Shown here: in pieces, positions 44,078-52,316 of the stretch
Numbering within the stretch: the stretch's first letter is position 1
Layout of the letters: every line of letters starts with the position of its first letter
Assembly: GCF_007183175.1 (NCBI RefSeq)
Contig: NZ_AP019807.1
Location: 3,158,001 to 3,222,000 of the forward strand
DNA: 64,000 nucleotides
Source of the DNA: Microbulbifer sp. GL-2
GTDB lineage: Bacteria; Pseudomonadota; Gammaproteobacteria; Pseudomonadales; Cellvibrionaceae
Reading direction: 5' to 3'
Program-made: the position numbers and the translations under genes
The notes under the pieces: generated by a model
Seen by the model: the letters and a program-made list of their open reading frames with translations, nothing else
What the model was told of the DNA's origin: nothing
The model's database searches: none

Positions 44078-45204
44078 CCGACAACGTTTTATCGGGTGCC
44101 GACCTCAAGATCGTTGCCGATGAGAACATACCAGCGCTTGAGCACTATTTTGGCGACCTGGGTACTCTGGTGCGCTATCCAGGCCGAACCTTGACTCAAG
44201 AGCAATTGGCGGATGCGGATATTCTTCTGGTTCGTTCGGTTACCAGGGTGAACCAAAGTTTGCTTGAGGGTACCCCGGTGCGCTTTGTAGGTAGCTGCAC
44301 AATCGGCACGGATCATTTGGATATTGATTGGCTGGAACGCAACGGTATCTACTGGAGTGCGGCGCCAGGCTGTAATGCCAACTCGGTCGTGGAGTATGTC
44401 TTTTGTGCCCTGGCGGGACTGGGCATGGACTGGCGGGGGCGCAGTTTTGGAATAGTCGGTTGCGGCAATGTGGGCGGCCTTCTGCAGAAACGGCTGCATA
44501 GCCTTGACGAGACCTGTGCCGTTTACGACCCCTGGCTGCCCGATAATCCAGACTCAGGTTCTCTAGAGCAAGTTCTTAGCCAGGATATTGTTTGCCTGCA
44601 TGCGCCACTGGTGAAAGGTGGGCAATACCCCAGTCTGCATATGATTGGGGAGGAGCAGTTGACACATATTCGCGATGGAGCCGTACTGATTAGTGCCGGG
44701 CGCGGCGCGGTGGTTGATAATCGCGCACTTCTTCAACTCCTGCAAAAAGAGCGACGTTTTCGCACCGTGCTGGATGTCTGGGAAAACGAGCCGGGTATCG
44801 ATAAGGAGCTGTTGAAATTAGTAGATTTGGGCACCCCGCATATCGCCGGCTATAGCCTGGATGGCAAGCTTGCCGGTACCCGTATGATTCGTGAAGCACT
44901 ATCCAGTGCACTGGATTTGGCACTGCCGGTAGTGGATGGGGGCGGACGTGATGAATCTGCAAAGCAACAAGTTGGATCTGGTGTAACCCCGGCAGAGTTA
45001 CTATTGCAAATGTACGATCCTCGCAATGACGATAGTCGCTTGCGCGCTGTTGCGGAAGGCACTGAGCCAATGGCTAAAGCCTTTGATCGCCTGCGCCGAG
45101 AATATCCCGAGCGCTTGGAGTTCTCCCATTACAGCGCGTCAGCGCATCACTTTAGTGAATATGATAAAGGACAACTTTCGGTGTTGGGGCTCTCGTGCAA
45201 CTAG
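44074..45204 (+). CDS. pdxB: Erythronate-4-phosphate dehydrogenase PdxB
   Basis: 376 aa. D-isomer 2-hydroxyacid dehydrogenase fold: DENIPALEHYFGDLG at the N-terminus, GSCTIGTDHLDIDWL, GCNANSVVEYV, the NAD loop GIVGCGNVGGLLQKRL, catalytic residues in ISAGRGAVVDN, WENEPG and PHIAGYSLDGK, plus the PdxB-specific C-terminal domain. It oxidises 4-phosphoerythronate in pyridoxal phosphate synthesis. The ATG overlaps the xni stop by four bases. Confidence 0.95.
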   Translation: MTDNVLSGADLKIVADENIPALEHYFGDLGTLVRYPGRTLTQEQLADADILLVRSVTRVNQSLLEGTPVRFVGSCTIGTDHLDIDWLERNGIYWSAAPGCNANSVVEYVFCALAGLGMDWRGRSFGIVGCGNVGGLLQKRLHSLDETCAVYDPWLPDNPDSGSLEQVLSQDIVCLHAPLVKGGQYPSLHMIGEEQLTHIRDGAVLISAGRGAVVDNRALLQLLQKERRFRTVLDVWENEPGIDKELLKLVDLGTPHIAGYSLDGKLAGTRMIREALSSALDLALPVVDGGGRDESAKQQVGSGVTPAELLLQMYDPRNDDSRLRAVAEGTEPMAKAFDRLRREYPERLEFSHYSASAHHFSEYDKGQLSVLGLSCN

Positions 45205-46343
45205 GTAAGCAGGTTAAAAAGCTCGGGCTGATTATCAACCCCTGGGCCGGCATCGGTGGCCCAGCTGGGCTAAAGGGTAGTGACGGTGCTGAAACAGTGG
45301 CGCAGGCCCTGGCAGCTGGTATAGAGCCGCAGTCTCACAAGCGAGCCGCTATTGCCCTTGAAGCATTGAATCCCTTTCGGGATCAGCTGGAAATCCTGTG
45401 TTTTGCTGGCGACATGGGAGCGACCACAGCCAGGACATTGGGATTTTCTGTTTGCGAAGTAGGCGTCGCCGACTCTTTTCCCTCGACACCCGCAGATACC
45501 GAAAAAGCAGCCAGAACTATCCGTGATGCCGGGGCTGACCTGATTGTTTTTATCGGTGGAGATGGCACCGCGCGCAATATCGTTAATGCCCTGGGAAATA
45601 ACTTTCCGGTGCTGGGTATTCCCGCCGGGGTGAAAATGCACTCCGCCTGTTTTGCTATTTCCCCCAAGGCTGGTGGCGAGGTTTTATGGCGCTTGATGAC
45701 CGGGCAACTGGTGGATTTGGGCGAGCGCGAAGTGCGGGATATAAATGAGCAGTCTTTTCGCCAGGGCAGGGTGAGTACGCGCTATTACGGCGAGCTGTTG
45801 GTGCCCCAGGAAGGACATTTCCTACAGGCCGTTAAAAATGCCGGGCGCGAAGTGGAAGAATTGGCGGTGGCAGATATCGCCGCTGAAATCACGGAAGAGT
45901 TGGACCCGGATACTTTGTATATCGTTGGCCCAGGTTCCACCACTTTGGCAATATTGAATGATCTGGGCTGTGAGGGGACTTTGCTGGGAGTAGACTTGCT
46001 TTGCGATGGCGCTCTGCTGCAGGCGGATGTGAGTGCTCCGCAGATTGAAACAGCAATTGCCGGGCACAGTGGGCCAGTAAAAATTTTGCTCACTGCAATC
46101 GGTGGCCAGGGTCACCTTATCGGCCGGGGTAATCAGCAGTTCTCCCCGAAAGTACTGCGCGAAGTTGGCCGTGATAATTTAATAGTTGTCGCTACTAAAA
46201 CCAAAATAACCGAACTGGGAGGCTGTCCACTGTTGCTGGACAGCGGTGATCCAGAGCTGGATCGTCAGTGGAGCGGTTTTATCCGGGTTGTTACCGGTTA
46301 CCGTGATGCGATCCTTTATCCATTAAGTAACGGAGAAGTTTGA
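45195..46343 (+). CDS. ATP-NAD kinase family protein (COG3199-like)
   Basis: 382 aa, GTG start at 45195 overlapping pdxB by ten bases. LGLIINPWAGIGGPAGLKGSD at the N-terminus and IVFIGGDGTARNI (about 116-128) carry the GGDGT motif of NAD and diacylglycerol kinases; LGIPAGVKMHSACFAISP and PGSTTLAILNDL are typical of this uncharacterised branch. It is not the housekeeping NadK and its substrate is unknown. Part of the epmC-xni-pdxB operon. Confidence 0.85.
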   Translation: MQLGKQVKKLGLIINPWAGIGGPAGLKGSDGAETVAQALAAGIEPQSHKRAAIALEALNPFRDQLEILCFAGDMGATTARTLGFSVCEVGVADSFPSTPADTEKAARTIRDAGADLIVFIGGDGTARNIVNALGNNFPVLGIPAGVKMHSACFAISPKAGGEVLWRLMTGQLVDLGEREVRDINEQSFRQGRVSTRYYGELLVPQEGHFLQAVKNAGREVEELAVADIAAEITEELDPDTLYIVGPGSTTLAILNDLGCEGTLLGVDLLCDGALLQADVSAPQIETAIAGHSGPVKILLTAIGGQGHLIGRGNQQFSPKVLREVGRDNLIVVATKTKITELGGCPLLLDSGDPELDRQWSGFIRVVTGYRDAILYPLSNGEV

Positions 46344-47282
46344 GTGTCTACCGATTGGCAGCAACTGCTGGAGCAGGTTGAATACAAGTTGAGGCAAGGT
46401 GGTAGTGACAGCCGGCGTTTGTTTCATGGACGTGGCCGTTGCTACGAAGGGCTGGAGCAGGTTTGTGTCGACAGTTTTTTTCCAGCGTTGTTGGTAACGT
46501 TTTTTGAAGGGTATGAAGATGAGGATGAACTGTGCAAGAAACTCTGGCAAATAGCAGAGTCACACAGTTATCTCGGTATTGCCACGCAGCGTCGTTATCA
46601 GTCAGGTGCCCCGATAGAATGGCAGTGTGGCGAAGTTGTGATGGACCCGGTAGCCCAGCGTGGAGGATTGAAATTTCCACTGACCTTTGAGCGGCAGAAT
46701 GTCGGGTTTTTTCTAGATATAGAGCCGGGGCGTGCCTGGCTGGAAGAGCAGGTTCGTGCCCAGGTGGAGCAGGGGCCAGTGAAAATGCTCAACCTGTTTG
46801 CCTTTACCTGTGCCTTCTCTGCAGTTGCTCGCGCCGCAGGGGATATTGAGATCGTCAATGTGGACGTGAATCGCGGAGTATTAAATCGCGGCCGTGAAAA
46901 CCATGAAGTGAATGGTTTATCTCTTCGAGGAATTCAGTTCCTGCAATTCGATGCATTGCGCCAGTTCAAGCGCTTTGACCGTCGTGGCCCTTTCCAGCTG
47001 GGGGTGGTGGATCCGCCTACCCGCCAGAAAGGTCGTTTTGATGTAAGCCAAAATTACGAAAAACTCCTGCGACAACTGCCGGTCTGCCTCGCGGACGAAG
47101 CGGATTTATTGATGGTGATCAATTCACCACGTCATAGTGAAGCGCATTTTCGTGAAATGATCGTCGGTGCTGACAGCGGCTATGAGGTGGTGCAGCGTCT
47201 GGCACAGAACCCGGACTTCCCCGACCGGGACCCGGATGCCGCATTAAAGATGCTGCACGTTAAATACCGCCGCCAGAAATAG
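46344..47282 (+). CDS. RlmI/RlmK-like SAM-dependent methyltransferase without PUA domain
   Basis: 312 aa, GTG start directly after the previous stop. NLFAFTCAFSAVARAAG is motif I, NVDVNRGVLNRGRENHEVNGL the acidic loop, and VVDPPTRQKGRFDV motif IV. This is the pattern of class I methyltransferases of the RlmI/RlmK kind, but the usual PUA domain is missing; the N-terminal 100 residues form a shorter domain. An rRNA or tRNA target is likely but not proven. Last gene of the operon; a terminator overlaps its stop. Confidence 0.8.
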   Translation: MSTDWQQLLEQVEYKLRQGGSDSRRLFHGRGRCYEGLEQVCVDSFFPALLVTFFEGYEDEDELCKKLWQIAESHSYLGIATQRRYQSGAPIEWQCGEVVMDPVAQRGGLKFPLTFERQNVGFFLDIEPGRAWLEEQVRAQVEQGPVKMLNLFAFTCAFSAVARAAGDIEIVNVDVNRGVLNRGRENHEVNGLSLRGIQFLQFDALRQFKRFDRRGPFQLGVVDPPTRQKGRFDVSQNYEKLLRQLPVCLADEADLLMVINSPRHSEAHFREMIVGADSGYEVVQRLAQNPDFPDRDPDAALKMLHVKYRRQK

Positions 47283-47297
47283 CGGCGTGTTTTTTTC
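47268..47297 (+). terminator. Rho-independent terminator of the epmC operon
   Basis: CGCCGC (47268-47273) pairs with GCGGCG (47282-47287), then a T run up to 47297. The left arm lies inside the last codons of the methyltransferase gene. Confidence 0.8.
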
Positions 47298-47304
47298 GGG
47301 AATT

Positions 47305-47706
47305 TTAGAGTGGGGCAAATTCCCGCATCAGGCGCTCCATTAGTGCCTGTAGTTTTGGGGACGAACCGCTGCGCACCGTGCTGTTAAGCAACTGTGCGTT
47401 GCTCTGGCCGGATTCTGCTTCTGAATTGATAAGCAGTAGGAAACCGCGGTGGCTCAACACCGCTTCCTCTGCAGCCTCCTGGCGTACCAGTTGAGAAAAA
47501 CTGATATAGCCACTCTGCTTTAACCAGCTGACTGCACCCAGGCAAGCCAAGTGGCGTGGTGAGTGCAGCCCGAATTCGTCAGGGTTATCGGGCCCGGCGA
47601 TATCCTCGATATAAAGAGTTGAGGGCACAGGAAACTGGCCGAAAAGCGCCAGCAAAATTCTGCCGGCATCTCGGTAAAAATCGTGAATGTGTAGATCGTC
47701 CAACAT
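47305..47706 (-). CDS. Conserved hypothetical protein downstream of the aminotransferase
   Basis: 133 aa, cytoplasmic, helical. Its ATG overlaps the aminotransferase stop (TGATG), so the two are translationally coupled. Sequence such as DFYRDAGRILLALFGQFPVPSTLYIEDIAG and HSPRHLACLGAVSWLKQSGYI suggests a helical, possibly winged-helix-like domain. I cannot name a family. Confidence 0.65.
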   Translation of the reverse strand: MLDDLHIHDFYRDAGRILLALFGQFPVPSTLYIEDIAGPDNPDEFGLHSPRHLACLGAVSWLKQSGYISFSQLVRQEAAEEAVLSHRGFLLLINSEAESGQSNAQLLNSTVRSGSSPKLQALMERLMREFAPL

Positions 47707-48920
47707 CAGCGGGAATAGCGCTCCAGAAAATAACCCAGGCGGGTAATAGCATGTGATAGGTCGTCCACCCTTGGCAGGAAGACTATACGCAAGTGGTCCG
47801 GTGTATCCCAGTGGAAAGCGCTGCCCTGTACCAACAGGATTTTTTCCTGGCGCAGGAATTCCAGTACCAGTTGTTCGTCGCTTTCTATTTTATGGTGGTC
47901 CAGGCTTAGTTTGGGGAATAGATAGATGGCGCCGCTGGGCTTAACACAACTGACACCGGGGATATCGTTCAACATACGATGAGCCAGATCTCGCTGTTGG
48001 CGAAGGCGCCCGCCGGGCAGTATCAGGTCGTTGATACTCTGGTAGCCGCCGAGTGCTGTTTGTACGGCGAACATCGCCGGTACATTACCGCACAGGCGCA
48101 TGGAGGCGAGCATATCCATGCCTTCAATAAACCCTTTAGCGCGGTGCTTTGCGCCACCGACTATCATCCAGCCAGAGCGAAACCCAGCCAGGCGGTAGGA
48201 CTTGGACAGGCCATTGAAGCTGAGACAGAGCACATCTGGGGCCAGTTTGGCCATCGGCGTAAATTCGGCATCGTCGTAGAGGATCTTGCTGTAAATTTCG
48301 TCGGCGAAGATCACCAGATTGTGGCTGTGCGCCACTTCAACGATATCCTCTAGCAGTTGCCTCGGGTAAATGGCGCCGGTAGGGTTGTTGGGGTTGATTA
48401 CCACAATACCGCGGGTGCGTGGGGTAATCTTTGACTTGATATCCTCGATATCCGGTAGCCAGCCAGACTCCTCATCGCAGCGATAAAGTACCGGGTTGGC
48501 GCCGGCGAGATTGGCTGCTGCCATCCACAGGGGGTAATTGGGCATGGGTAGCAACAGCTCATCGCCATTATTAAGTAGCGCCTGGGTGGCCATGGAAATC
48601 AGCTCGGAGACACCGTTGCCCAGGTAAATGTCGTCAATATCCACACCCTGGATACCCAGAGTCTGGCACTCTTGCATAATGGCCTTGCGCGCCGCGAATA
48701 AGCCCTTGGACTCCACATAGCCCTGAGCTTGGGAGAGATTGTGGATGACATCCTGGATAATCTCATCCGGGGCATCGAAACCGAAAGGAGCGGGGTTGCC
48801 GATATTCAGTTTAAGAATCCGGTGGCCTTCCTCCTCCATGCGATAGGCTTGCTCCATCACTGGTCCGCGGATCTCATAACAGACGCCGTGCAGCTTTTCA
48901 GATTTATGTATGTCCTTCAT
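47706..48920 (-). CDS. alaA: Alanine/valine-type aminotransferase, AlaA-like
   Basis: 404 aa from the ATG at 48920; an upstream frame extension to 49043 is non-conserved. Fold-type I PLP enzyme: KLNIGNPAPFGFDAPDE, LGNGVSELI, NPNNPTGAIY, FADEIYSKILYD and the PLP lysine in SFNGLSKSYRLAGFRSGW. It matches AlaA, which makes alanine from pyruvate and glutamate. Transcribed divergently from msrB; a palindromic element lies between them. Confidence 0.9.
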   Translation of the reverse strand: MKDIHKSEKLHGVCYEIRGPVMEQAYRMEEEGHRILKLNIGNPAPFGFDAPDEIIQDVIHNLSQAQGYVESKGLFAARKAIMQECQTLGIQGVDIDDIYLGNGVSELISMATQALLNNGDELLLPMPNYPLWMAAANLAGANPVLYRCDEESGWLPDIEDIKSKITPRTRGIVVINPNNPTGAIYPRQLLEDIVEVAHSHNLVIFADEIYSKILYDDAEFTPMAKLAPDVLCLSFNGLSKSYRLAGFRSGWMIVGGAKHRAKGFIEGMDMLASMRLCGNVPAMFAVQTALGGYQSINDLILPGGRLRQQRDLAHRMLNDIPGVSCVKPSGAIYLFPKLSLDHHKIESDEQLVLEFLRQEKILLVQGSAFHWDTPDHLRIVFLPRVDDLSHAITRLGYFLERYSR

Positions 48921-48946
48921 GGTGGTTCGGCCGCCCTGTAAGCTTG

Positions 48947-49020
48947 GCAGGAGCGGTCCTGGGTCGCGTGCGAGCAGCGCGAAAGCCGGGAAGTCCACTG
49001 GCGGCGGGCGCCGCTCCTGC
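48947..49020. repeat. Long inverted repeat between alaA and msrB
   Basis: GCAGGAGCGG (48947-48956) and CCGCTCCTGC (49011-49020), with a GC-rich centre of 54 bases that contains a smaller inverted pair TCGCG/CGCGA (48964-48968, 48978-48982). The core GGAGCGG matches the palindrome at 40006-40029, which suggests a REP/BIME-like family. Confidence 0.55.
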
Positions 49021-49049
49021 GGGAACTGGAAAAAATGGAACAAGAGAGT

Positions 49050-49463
49050 ATGTCAAAACCAAAAGACAATAACTACTGGCGAGATAAGCTGACAGATGAG
49101 GAGTTTGAGGTGTGCCGCAAGGGTGGGACAGAGCCACCATTTACTGGCGAATATTGGGATGTTTTTGACGAAGGTGTCTATCGTTGCAGGTGCTGCGGCG
49201 AAGTTTTGTTTGACTCAGCGGCAAAATTTGAGAGCTCTTGCGGTTGGCCCAGTTTCGATGCGGAAATTGCGGAGGGCATTATTCGCGAACTTCCAGATAG
49301 TAGCTTTGGTATGCAGCGAGTTGAGATTCTCTGCAGCAAGTGTGAAAGCCACTTGGGGCATGTTTTTGACGACGGTCCCACCAATACCGGCCTGCGTTAT
49401 TGCGTGAACTCCCTGTCGGTAACTCTGGATAAAGAAGGCAGTGAGGAAGGGGAAGACGAGTGA
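49050..49463 (+). CDS. msrB: Peptide methionine (R)-S-oxide reductase MsrB
   Basis: 137 aa from the ATG at 49050; an ATG at 49035 is equally open and neither has a strong ribosome site. EVCRKGGTEPPFTGEY, the zinc cysteines in CRCCG (46, 49) and CSKC (95, 98), CGWPSF, and the catalytic Cys118 in LRYCVNS are all present. It reduces methionine-R-sulfoxide in proteins. The stop overlaps the next gene (GTGA). Confidence 0.95.
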   Translation: MSKPKDNNYWRDKLTDEEFEVCRKGGTEPPFTGEYWDVFDEGVYRCRCCGEVLFDSAAKFESSCGWPSFDAEIAEGIIRELPDSSFGMQRVEILCSKCESHLGHVFDDGPTNTGLRYCVNSLSVTLDKEGSEEGEDE

Positions 49464-50266
49464 CTGAGACACACTGGAGCCGATGGTTGCTGTGGATTCA
49501 ATGGGCTCTGCTTACAGCGATTGTCCTGGCGGGGTTGGCACTGAGATTCGGATTACTGCATTACAGTGTGGCATTCAAAGTGTTTACCTATGCCGGTGCC
49601 GCGGCCCTGGTCATTGCCTTGGTCAGTCTGCTGATCTTTGTCTGGGGTGTGCGAAGCCGCAGTGCCGAAACCCGTAGCAATGCCCTTTGGGCTGTAGTGC
49701 TAGGCCTGCTGCCTGTGGCCATTCCATTGATCACGGTGGGTAAGGACAATTTTGCCGTGCCCAGAATCCACGATATCACTACGGACACCCGTAATCCGCC
49801 CCAGTATCGCGCGGTGCTGGAGCTGCGTAAGCCAGGTGATAATAGCGCCACATACGCAGGTGAACAGGTCGCGGAGTTGCAACGGGAGTCCGATGTTTAT
49901 GCCGATATCTATCCCTTGCATGTAAACCTGCCCGTTGAGCGTACCACCGAACTGGCCGCGGAAGTGGCTGAAGAGTTGGGCTGGAAAATCATCTCCTATG
50001 AACCCGGAGCTGGTCATCTGGAGGCGGTGGACCGAACACTGTTACTGGGATTCACTGATGACATAGTGGTGCGGGTACGGCCGGACAGTGATCGTGGTTC
50101 GCGGGTGGATGTCCGCTCCAGTTCCCGGGTCGGGGTAAGTGATTTGGGCGCCAATGGAAAGCGCATTCGCGAATTCCTCGAAGAGTTGCACCTGCATGCC
50201 ATCAGTGCAGCGAACAACGCAGCGGCTGGGAGTTCGAAATCCGGCTCCCGGAATCCACCGGGTTAG
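49460..50266 (+). CDS. DUF1499 membrane protein
   Basis: 268 aa, GTG start overlapping msrB. Three predicted membrane helices (about 10-30, 42-65 and 74-94) precede a soluble DUF1499 domain (IHDITTDTRNPPQY, then VDVRSSSRVGVSDLGANGKRIREFL). The family is widespread and uncharacterised. A short low-complexity tail ends the protein. The tRNA operon promoter follows about 40 bases later. Confidence 0.85.
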   Translation: MTETHWSRWLLWIQWALLTAIVLAGLALRFGLLHYSVAFKVFTYAGAAALVIALVSLLIFVWGVRSRSAETRSNALWAVVLGLLPVAIPLITVGKDNFAVPRIHDITTDTRNPPQYRAVLELRKPGDNSATYAGEQVAELQRESDVYADIYPLHVNLPVERTTELAAEVAEELGWKIISYEPGAGHLEAVDRTLLLGFTDDIVVRVRPDSDRGSRVDVRSSSRVGVSDLGANGKRIREFLEELHLHAISAANNAAAGSSKSGSRNPPG

Positions 50267-50308
50267 GTAAGTGCCTGACAATAAAAGAAAAAAAATTTAA
50301 CTCGGGTG

Positions 50309-50337
50309 TTGACAGCACCCCGGGTGGTACATAGAAT
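50309..50337 (+). promoter_or_regulatory. Strong sigma-70 promoter of the tRNA operon
   Basis: TTGACA (50309-50314), 17-base spacer, TAGAAT (50332-50337), then a GC-only discriminator GCGCCCC. An A-rich tract (50280-50300) lies upstream like an UP element. This layout is typical of growth-rate and stringently controlled stable-RNA promoters. The start point should be near 50344, about 55 bases before the first tRNA. Confidence 0.88.
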
Positions 50338-50400
50338 GCGCCCCACTTCTGACGCAGAGCTACACTTAAAACGCAGCGATGACGACAGGGGTTATTCTGG

Positions 50401-50476
50401 GTCCCCATCGTCTAGAGGCCTAGGACACCGCCCTTTCACGGCGGTAACAGGGGTTCGACTCCCCTTGGGGATGCCA
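50401..50476 (+). tRNA. tRNA-Glu (TTC), copy 1
   Basis: 76 nt with encoded CCA. Anticodon TTC in the loop CTTTCAC between CCGCC and GGCGG; T-loop GGTTCGA. Acceptor pairs GTCCCCA with TGGGGAT (G1-U72). One base separates it from tRNA-Gly copy 1. Confidence 0.97.
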
Positions 50477-50477
50477 C

Positions 50478-50553
50478 GCGGGAATAGCTCAGTTGGTAGA
50501 GCGCAACCTTGCCAAGGTTGAGGTCGCCGGTTCGAACCCGGTTTCCCGCTCCA
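50478..50553 (+). tRNA. tRNA-Gly (GCC), copy 1
   Basis: 76 nt with encoded CCA. Anticodon GCC in the loop TTGCCAA between CAACC and GGTTG; acceptor GCGGGAA pairs with TTCCCGC. A 120-base spacer with a conserved hairpin (50622-50640) follows. Confidence 0.97.
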
Positions 50554-50673
50554 AACTTTATGCTTCACGAGATGATCTCTAGTCCTCTCGGGAAGTATCG
50601 TCACCGAGAAATCAGTGGCATTGCCATGGACAGCATGGCAGCACGGAACCGATAGGTTGTAGTGCAAGTTTCT

Positions 50674-50749
50674 GTCCCCATCGTCTAGAGGCCTAGGACA
50701 CCGCCCTTTCACGGCGGTAACAGGGGTTCGACTCCCCTTGGGGATGCCA
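50674..50749 (+). tRNA. tRNA-Glu (TTC), copy 2
   Basis: Identical over its 76 nt to copy 1. The 34-base spacer to the next tRNA-Gly holds a 12-bp hairpin (50754-50778) with one G-U pair. Confidence 0.97.
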
Positions 50750-50783
50750 ATACGACCCGGCAGCGTCGCTGTCGGGTCAAATT

Positions 50784-50859
50784 GCGGGAATAGCTCAGTT
50801 GGTAGAGCGCAACCTTGCCAAGGTTGAGGTCGCCGGTTCGAACCCGGTTTCCCGCTCCA
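50784..50859 (+). tRNA. tRNA-Gly (GCC), copy 2
   Basis: Identical over 76 nt to copy 1, CCA encoded. The following 119-base spacer is related to the one after copy 1, most strongly in its last 50 bases, including the hairpin at 50927-50945. Confidence 0.97.
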
Positions 50860-50978
50860 AGTTTTGCTTTGCAGGATGACCTCAGGTCATTTCTTCGAGG
50901 TGAAGTCACTGGAAACCCAGTGGCAATGCCATGGACAGCATGGCAGCACGGGACCGGCAGGTTGTAGTGCAAGTTTCT

Positions 50979-51054
50979 GTCCCCATCGTCTAGAGGCCTA
51001 GGACACCGCCCTTTCACGGCGGTAACAGGGGTTCGACTCCCCTTGGGGATGCCA
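50979..51054 (+). tRNA. tRNA-Glu (TTC), copy 3
   Basis: Identical to copies 1 and 2. Followed by a 39-base spacer with a perfect 12-bp inverted repeat (51059-51070 with 51072-51083). Confidence 0.97.
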
Positions 51055-51093
51055 ATATGGCCCGGCAGCACTGCTGCCGGGCCAACCCAAAGC

Positions 51094-51169
51094 GCGGGAA
51101 TAGCTCAGTTGGTAGAGCGCAACCTTGCCAAGGTTGAGGTCGCCGGTTCGAACCCGGTTTCCCGCTCCA
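51094..51169 (+). tRNA. tRNA-Gly (GCC), copy 3
   Basis: Identical to copies 1 and 2; last gene of the operon, directly followed by a strong terminator. Confidence 0.97.
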
Positions 51170-51205
51170 AATTAAAAAGCCGCTCAATCGAGCGGCTTTT
51201 TAATT
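51170..51205 (+). terminator. Rho-independent terminator of the tRNA operon
   Basis: AATTAAAAAGCCGCTC (51170-51185) pairs perfectly with GAGCGGCTTTTTAATT (51190-51205) around AATC, with the T run inside the right arm. It directly abuts the encoded CCA of the last tRNA. Confidence 0.95.
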
Positions 51206-51380
51206 TTCCGGTATATTGCTTCTAAGCCTATCGCTTGCGCCGGTGCATCCGGGACTATAGGTGCGCCCGGACTTTCGGCTGTTGCCAGGCTGGGCCACAC
51301 TGTCAAATCCCTGTCTTCCTACTGGTTGAATTCAATTGGGCAAGCGCGTTGAATGGCGCCTCCAGCAACAGGAGTGAGAA

Positions 51381-52316
51381 ATGACCGCCGCGCTATCTAT
51401 CCAGAACCTGCAAAAAACCTATGAGGGCGGATTCCAAGCCTTGAAGGGCATTAGCTTTGAAGTACAGCCGGGGGATTTTTTCGCCCTGCTGGGCCCCAAT
51501 GGTGCAGGTAAGTCCACAACTATAGGTATTATCTGCTCGCTGGTACGTAAGACTGCGGGTAGTGTCTCTATCTTCGGGGTCGACATCGATAGTAATTTCC
51601 CAGCCGCCAAGCGACTGCTTGGCGTAGTGCCACAGGAGTTCAACTTCAGCCAGTTTGAGAAGGTGTTTGATATCGTTGCTACCCAGGGTGGCTTCTATGG
51701 GATGCCGCGCAAATTGGCGGAAGAGCGCACTGAAAAGTACCTCAAGCAACTGGGATTATGGGACAAGCGGGCCACCCAGGCACGTATGTTGTCCGGAGGT
51801 ATGAAGCGCCGCCTGATGATTGCGCGAGCGTTGATTCATGAGCCGAAACTATTGATTCTCGATGAACCCACTGCAGGGGTAGATATTGAGTTACGGCGCT
51901 CTATGTGGGCCTTTCTGGAACAGATCAATGCTCAGGGCACCACCATTATTCTTACCACTCACTACCTGGAGGAGGCTGAGAGCCTGTGCCGCAATATCGC
52001 CATTATCGACAAGGGCACTATTGTGGAAAATACCTCAATTAAGTCTCTGTTGAAAACCCTCAATCGTGAGACATTCATCCTCGATTGCAGTGAATACCTG
52101 GATAAGGCGCCAGGGCTTCAGGGGTTTGAGTGTGGTCTGTTGGATAATCACTCTCTGGAAATCACGGTGGAGAAAGGGCAGTCCCTGACAGAGGTATTTG
52201 TTGAGTTGAAATCCCAGGGCATTACTGTGACCAGTATGCGCAACCGTGCCAACCGCCTGGAGGAGCTATTTATTTCCATGTTGTCCGAGGAAAAAATGGA
52301 GGGGGTGGACGAGTGA
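51381..52316 (+). CDS. ABC transporter ATP-binding protein, YadG-like
   Basis: 311 aa, GGAGTGAG before the ATG. Walker A LGPNGAGKST (about 36-45), Q-loop VVPQEFNF, signature LSGGMKRRL, Walker B LLILDEPTAGVD and the switch histidine in LTTHYLEEAE. It is the YadG type of drug or polysaccharide exporter ATPase. The stop overlaps the permease gene (GTGA), so both form one exporter. Confidence 0.92.
   Translation: MTAALSIQNLQKTYEGGFQALKGISFEVQPGDFFALLGPNGAGKSTTIGIICSLVRKTAGSVSIFGVDIDSNFPAAKRLLGVVPQEFNFSQFEKVFDIVATQGGFYGMPRKLAEERTEKYLKQLGLWDKRATQARMLSGGMKRRLMIARALIHEPKLLILDEPTAGVDIELRRSMWAFLEQINAQGTTIILTTHYLEEAESLCRNIAIIDKGTIVENTSIKSLLKTLNRETFILDCSEYLDKAPGLQGFECGLLDNHSLEITVEKGQSLTEVFVELKSQGITVTSMRNRANRLEELFISMLSEEKMEGVDE

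Noticed and set aside
48921..49043. Upstream extension of the alaA-like gene
   Set aside because: It passes through the palindromic element and is proline-rich shadow sequence; the ATG at 48920 fits the family start.
50401..51169. Regularly spaced repeats that could be taken for a CRISPR array
   Set aside because: The repeats are complete tRNA-Glu and tRNA-Gly genes; spacers are related and no cas genes are near.
50401..51205. Prophage or island attachment site at the tRNA cluster
   Set aside because: No integrase gene nor partial tRNA duplicate; the downstream genes are ordinary chromosomal ones.
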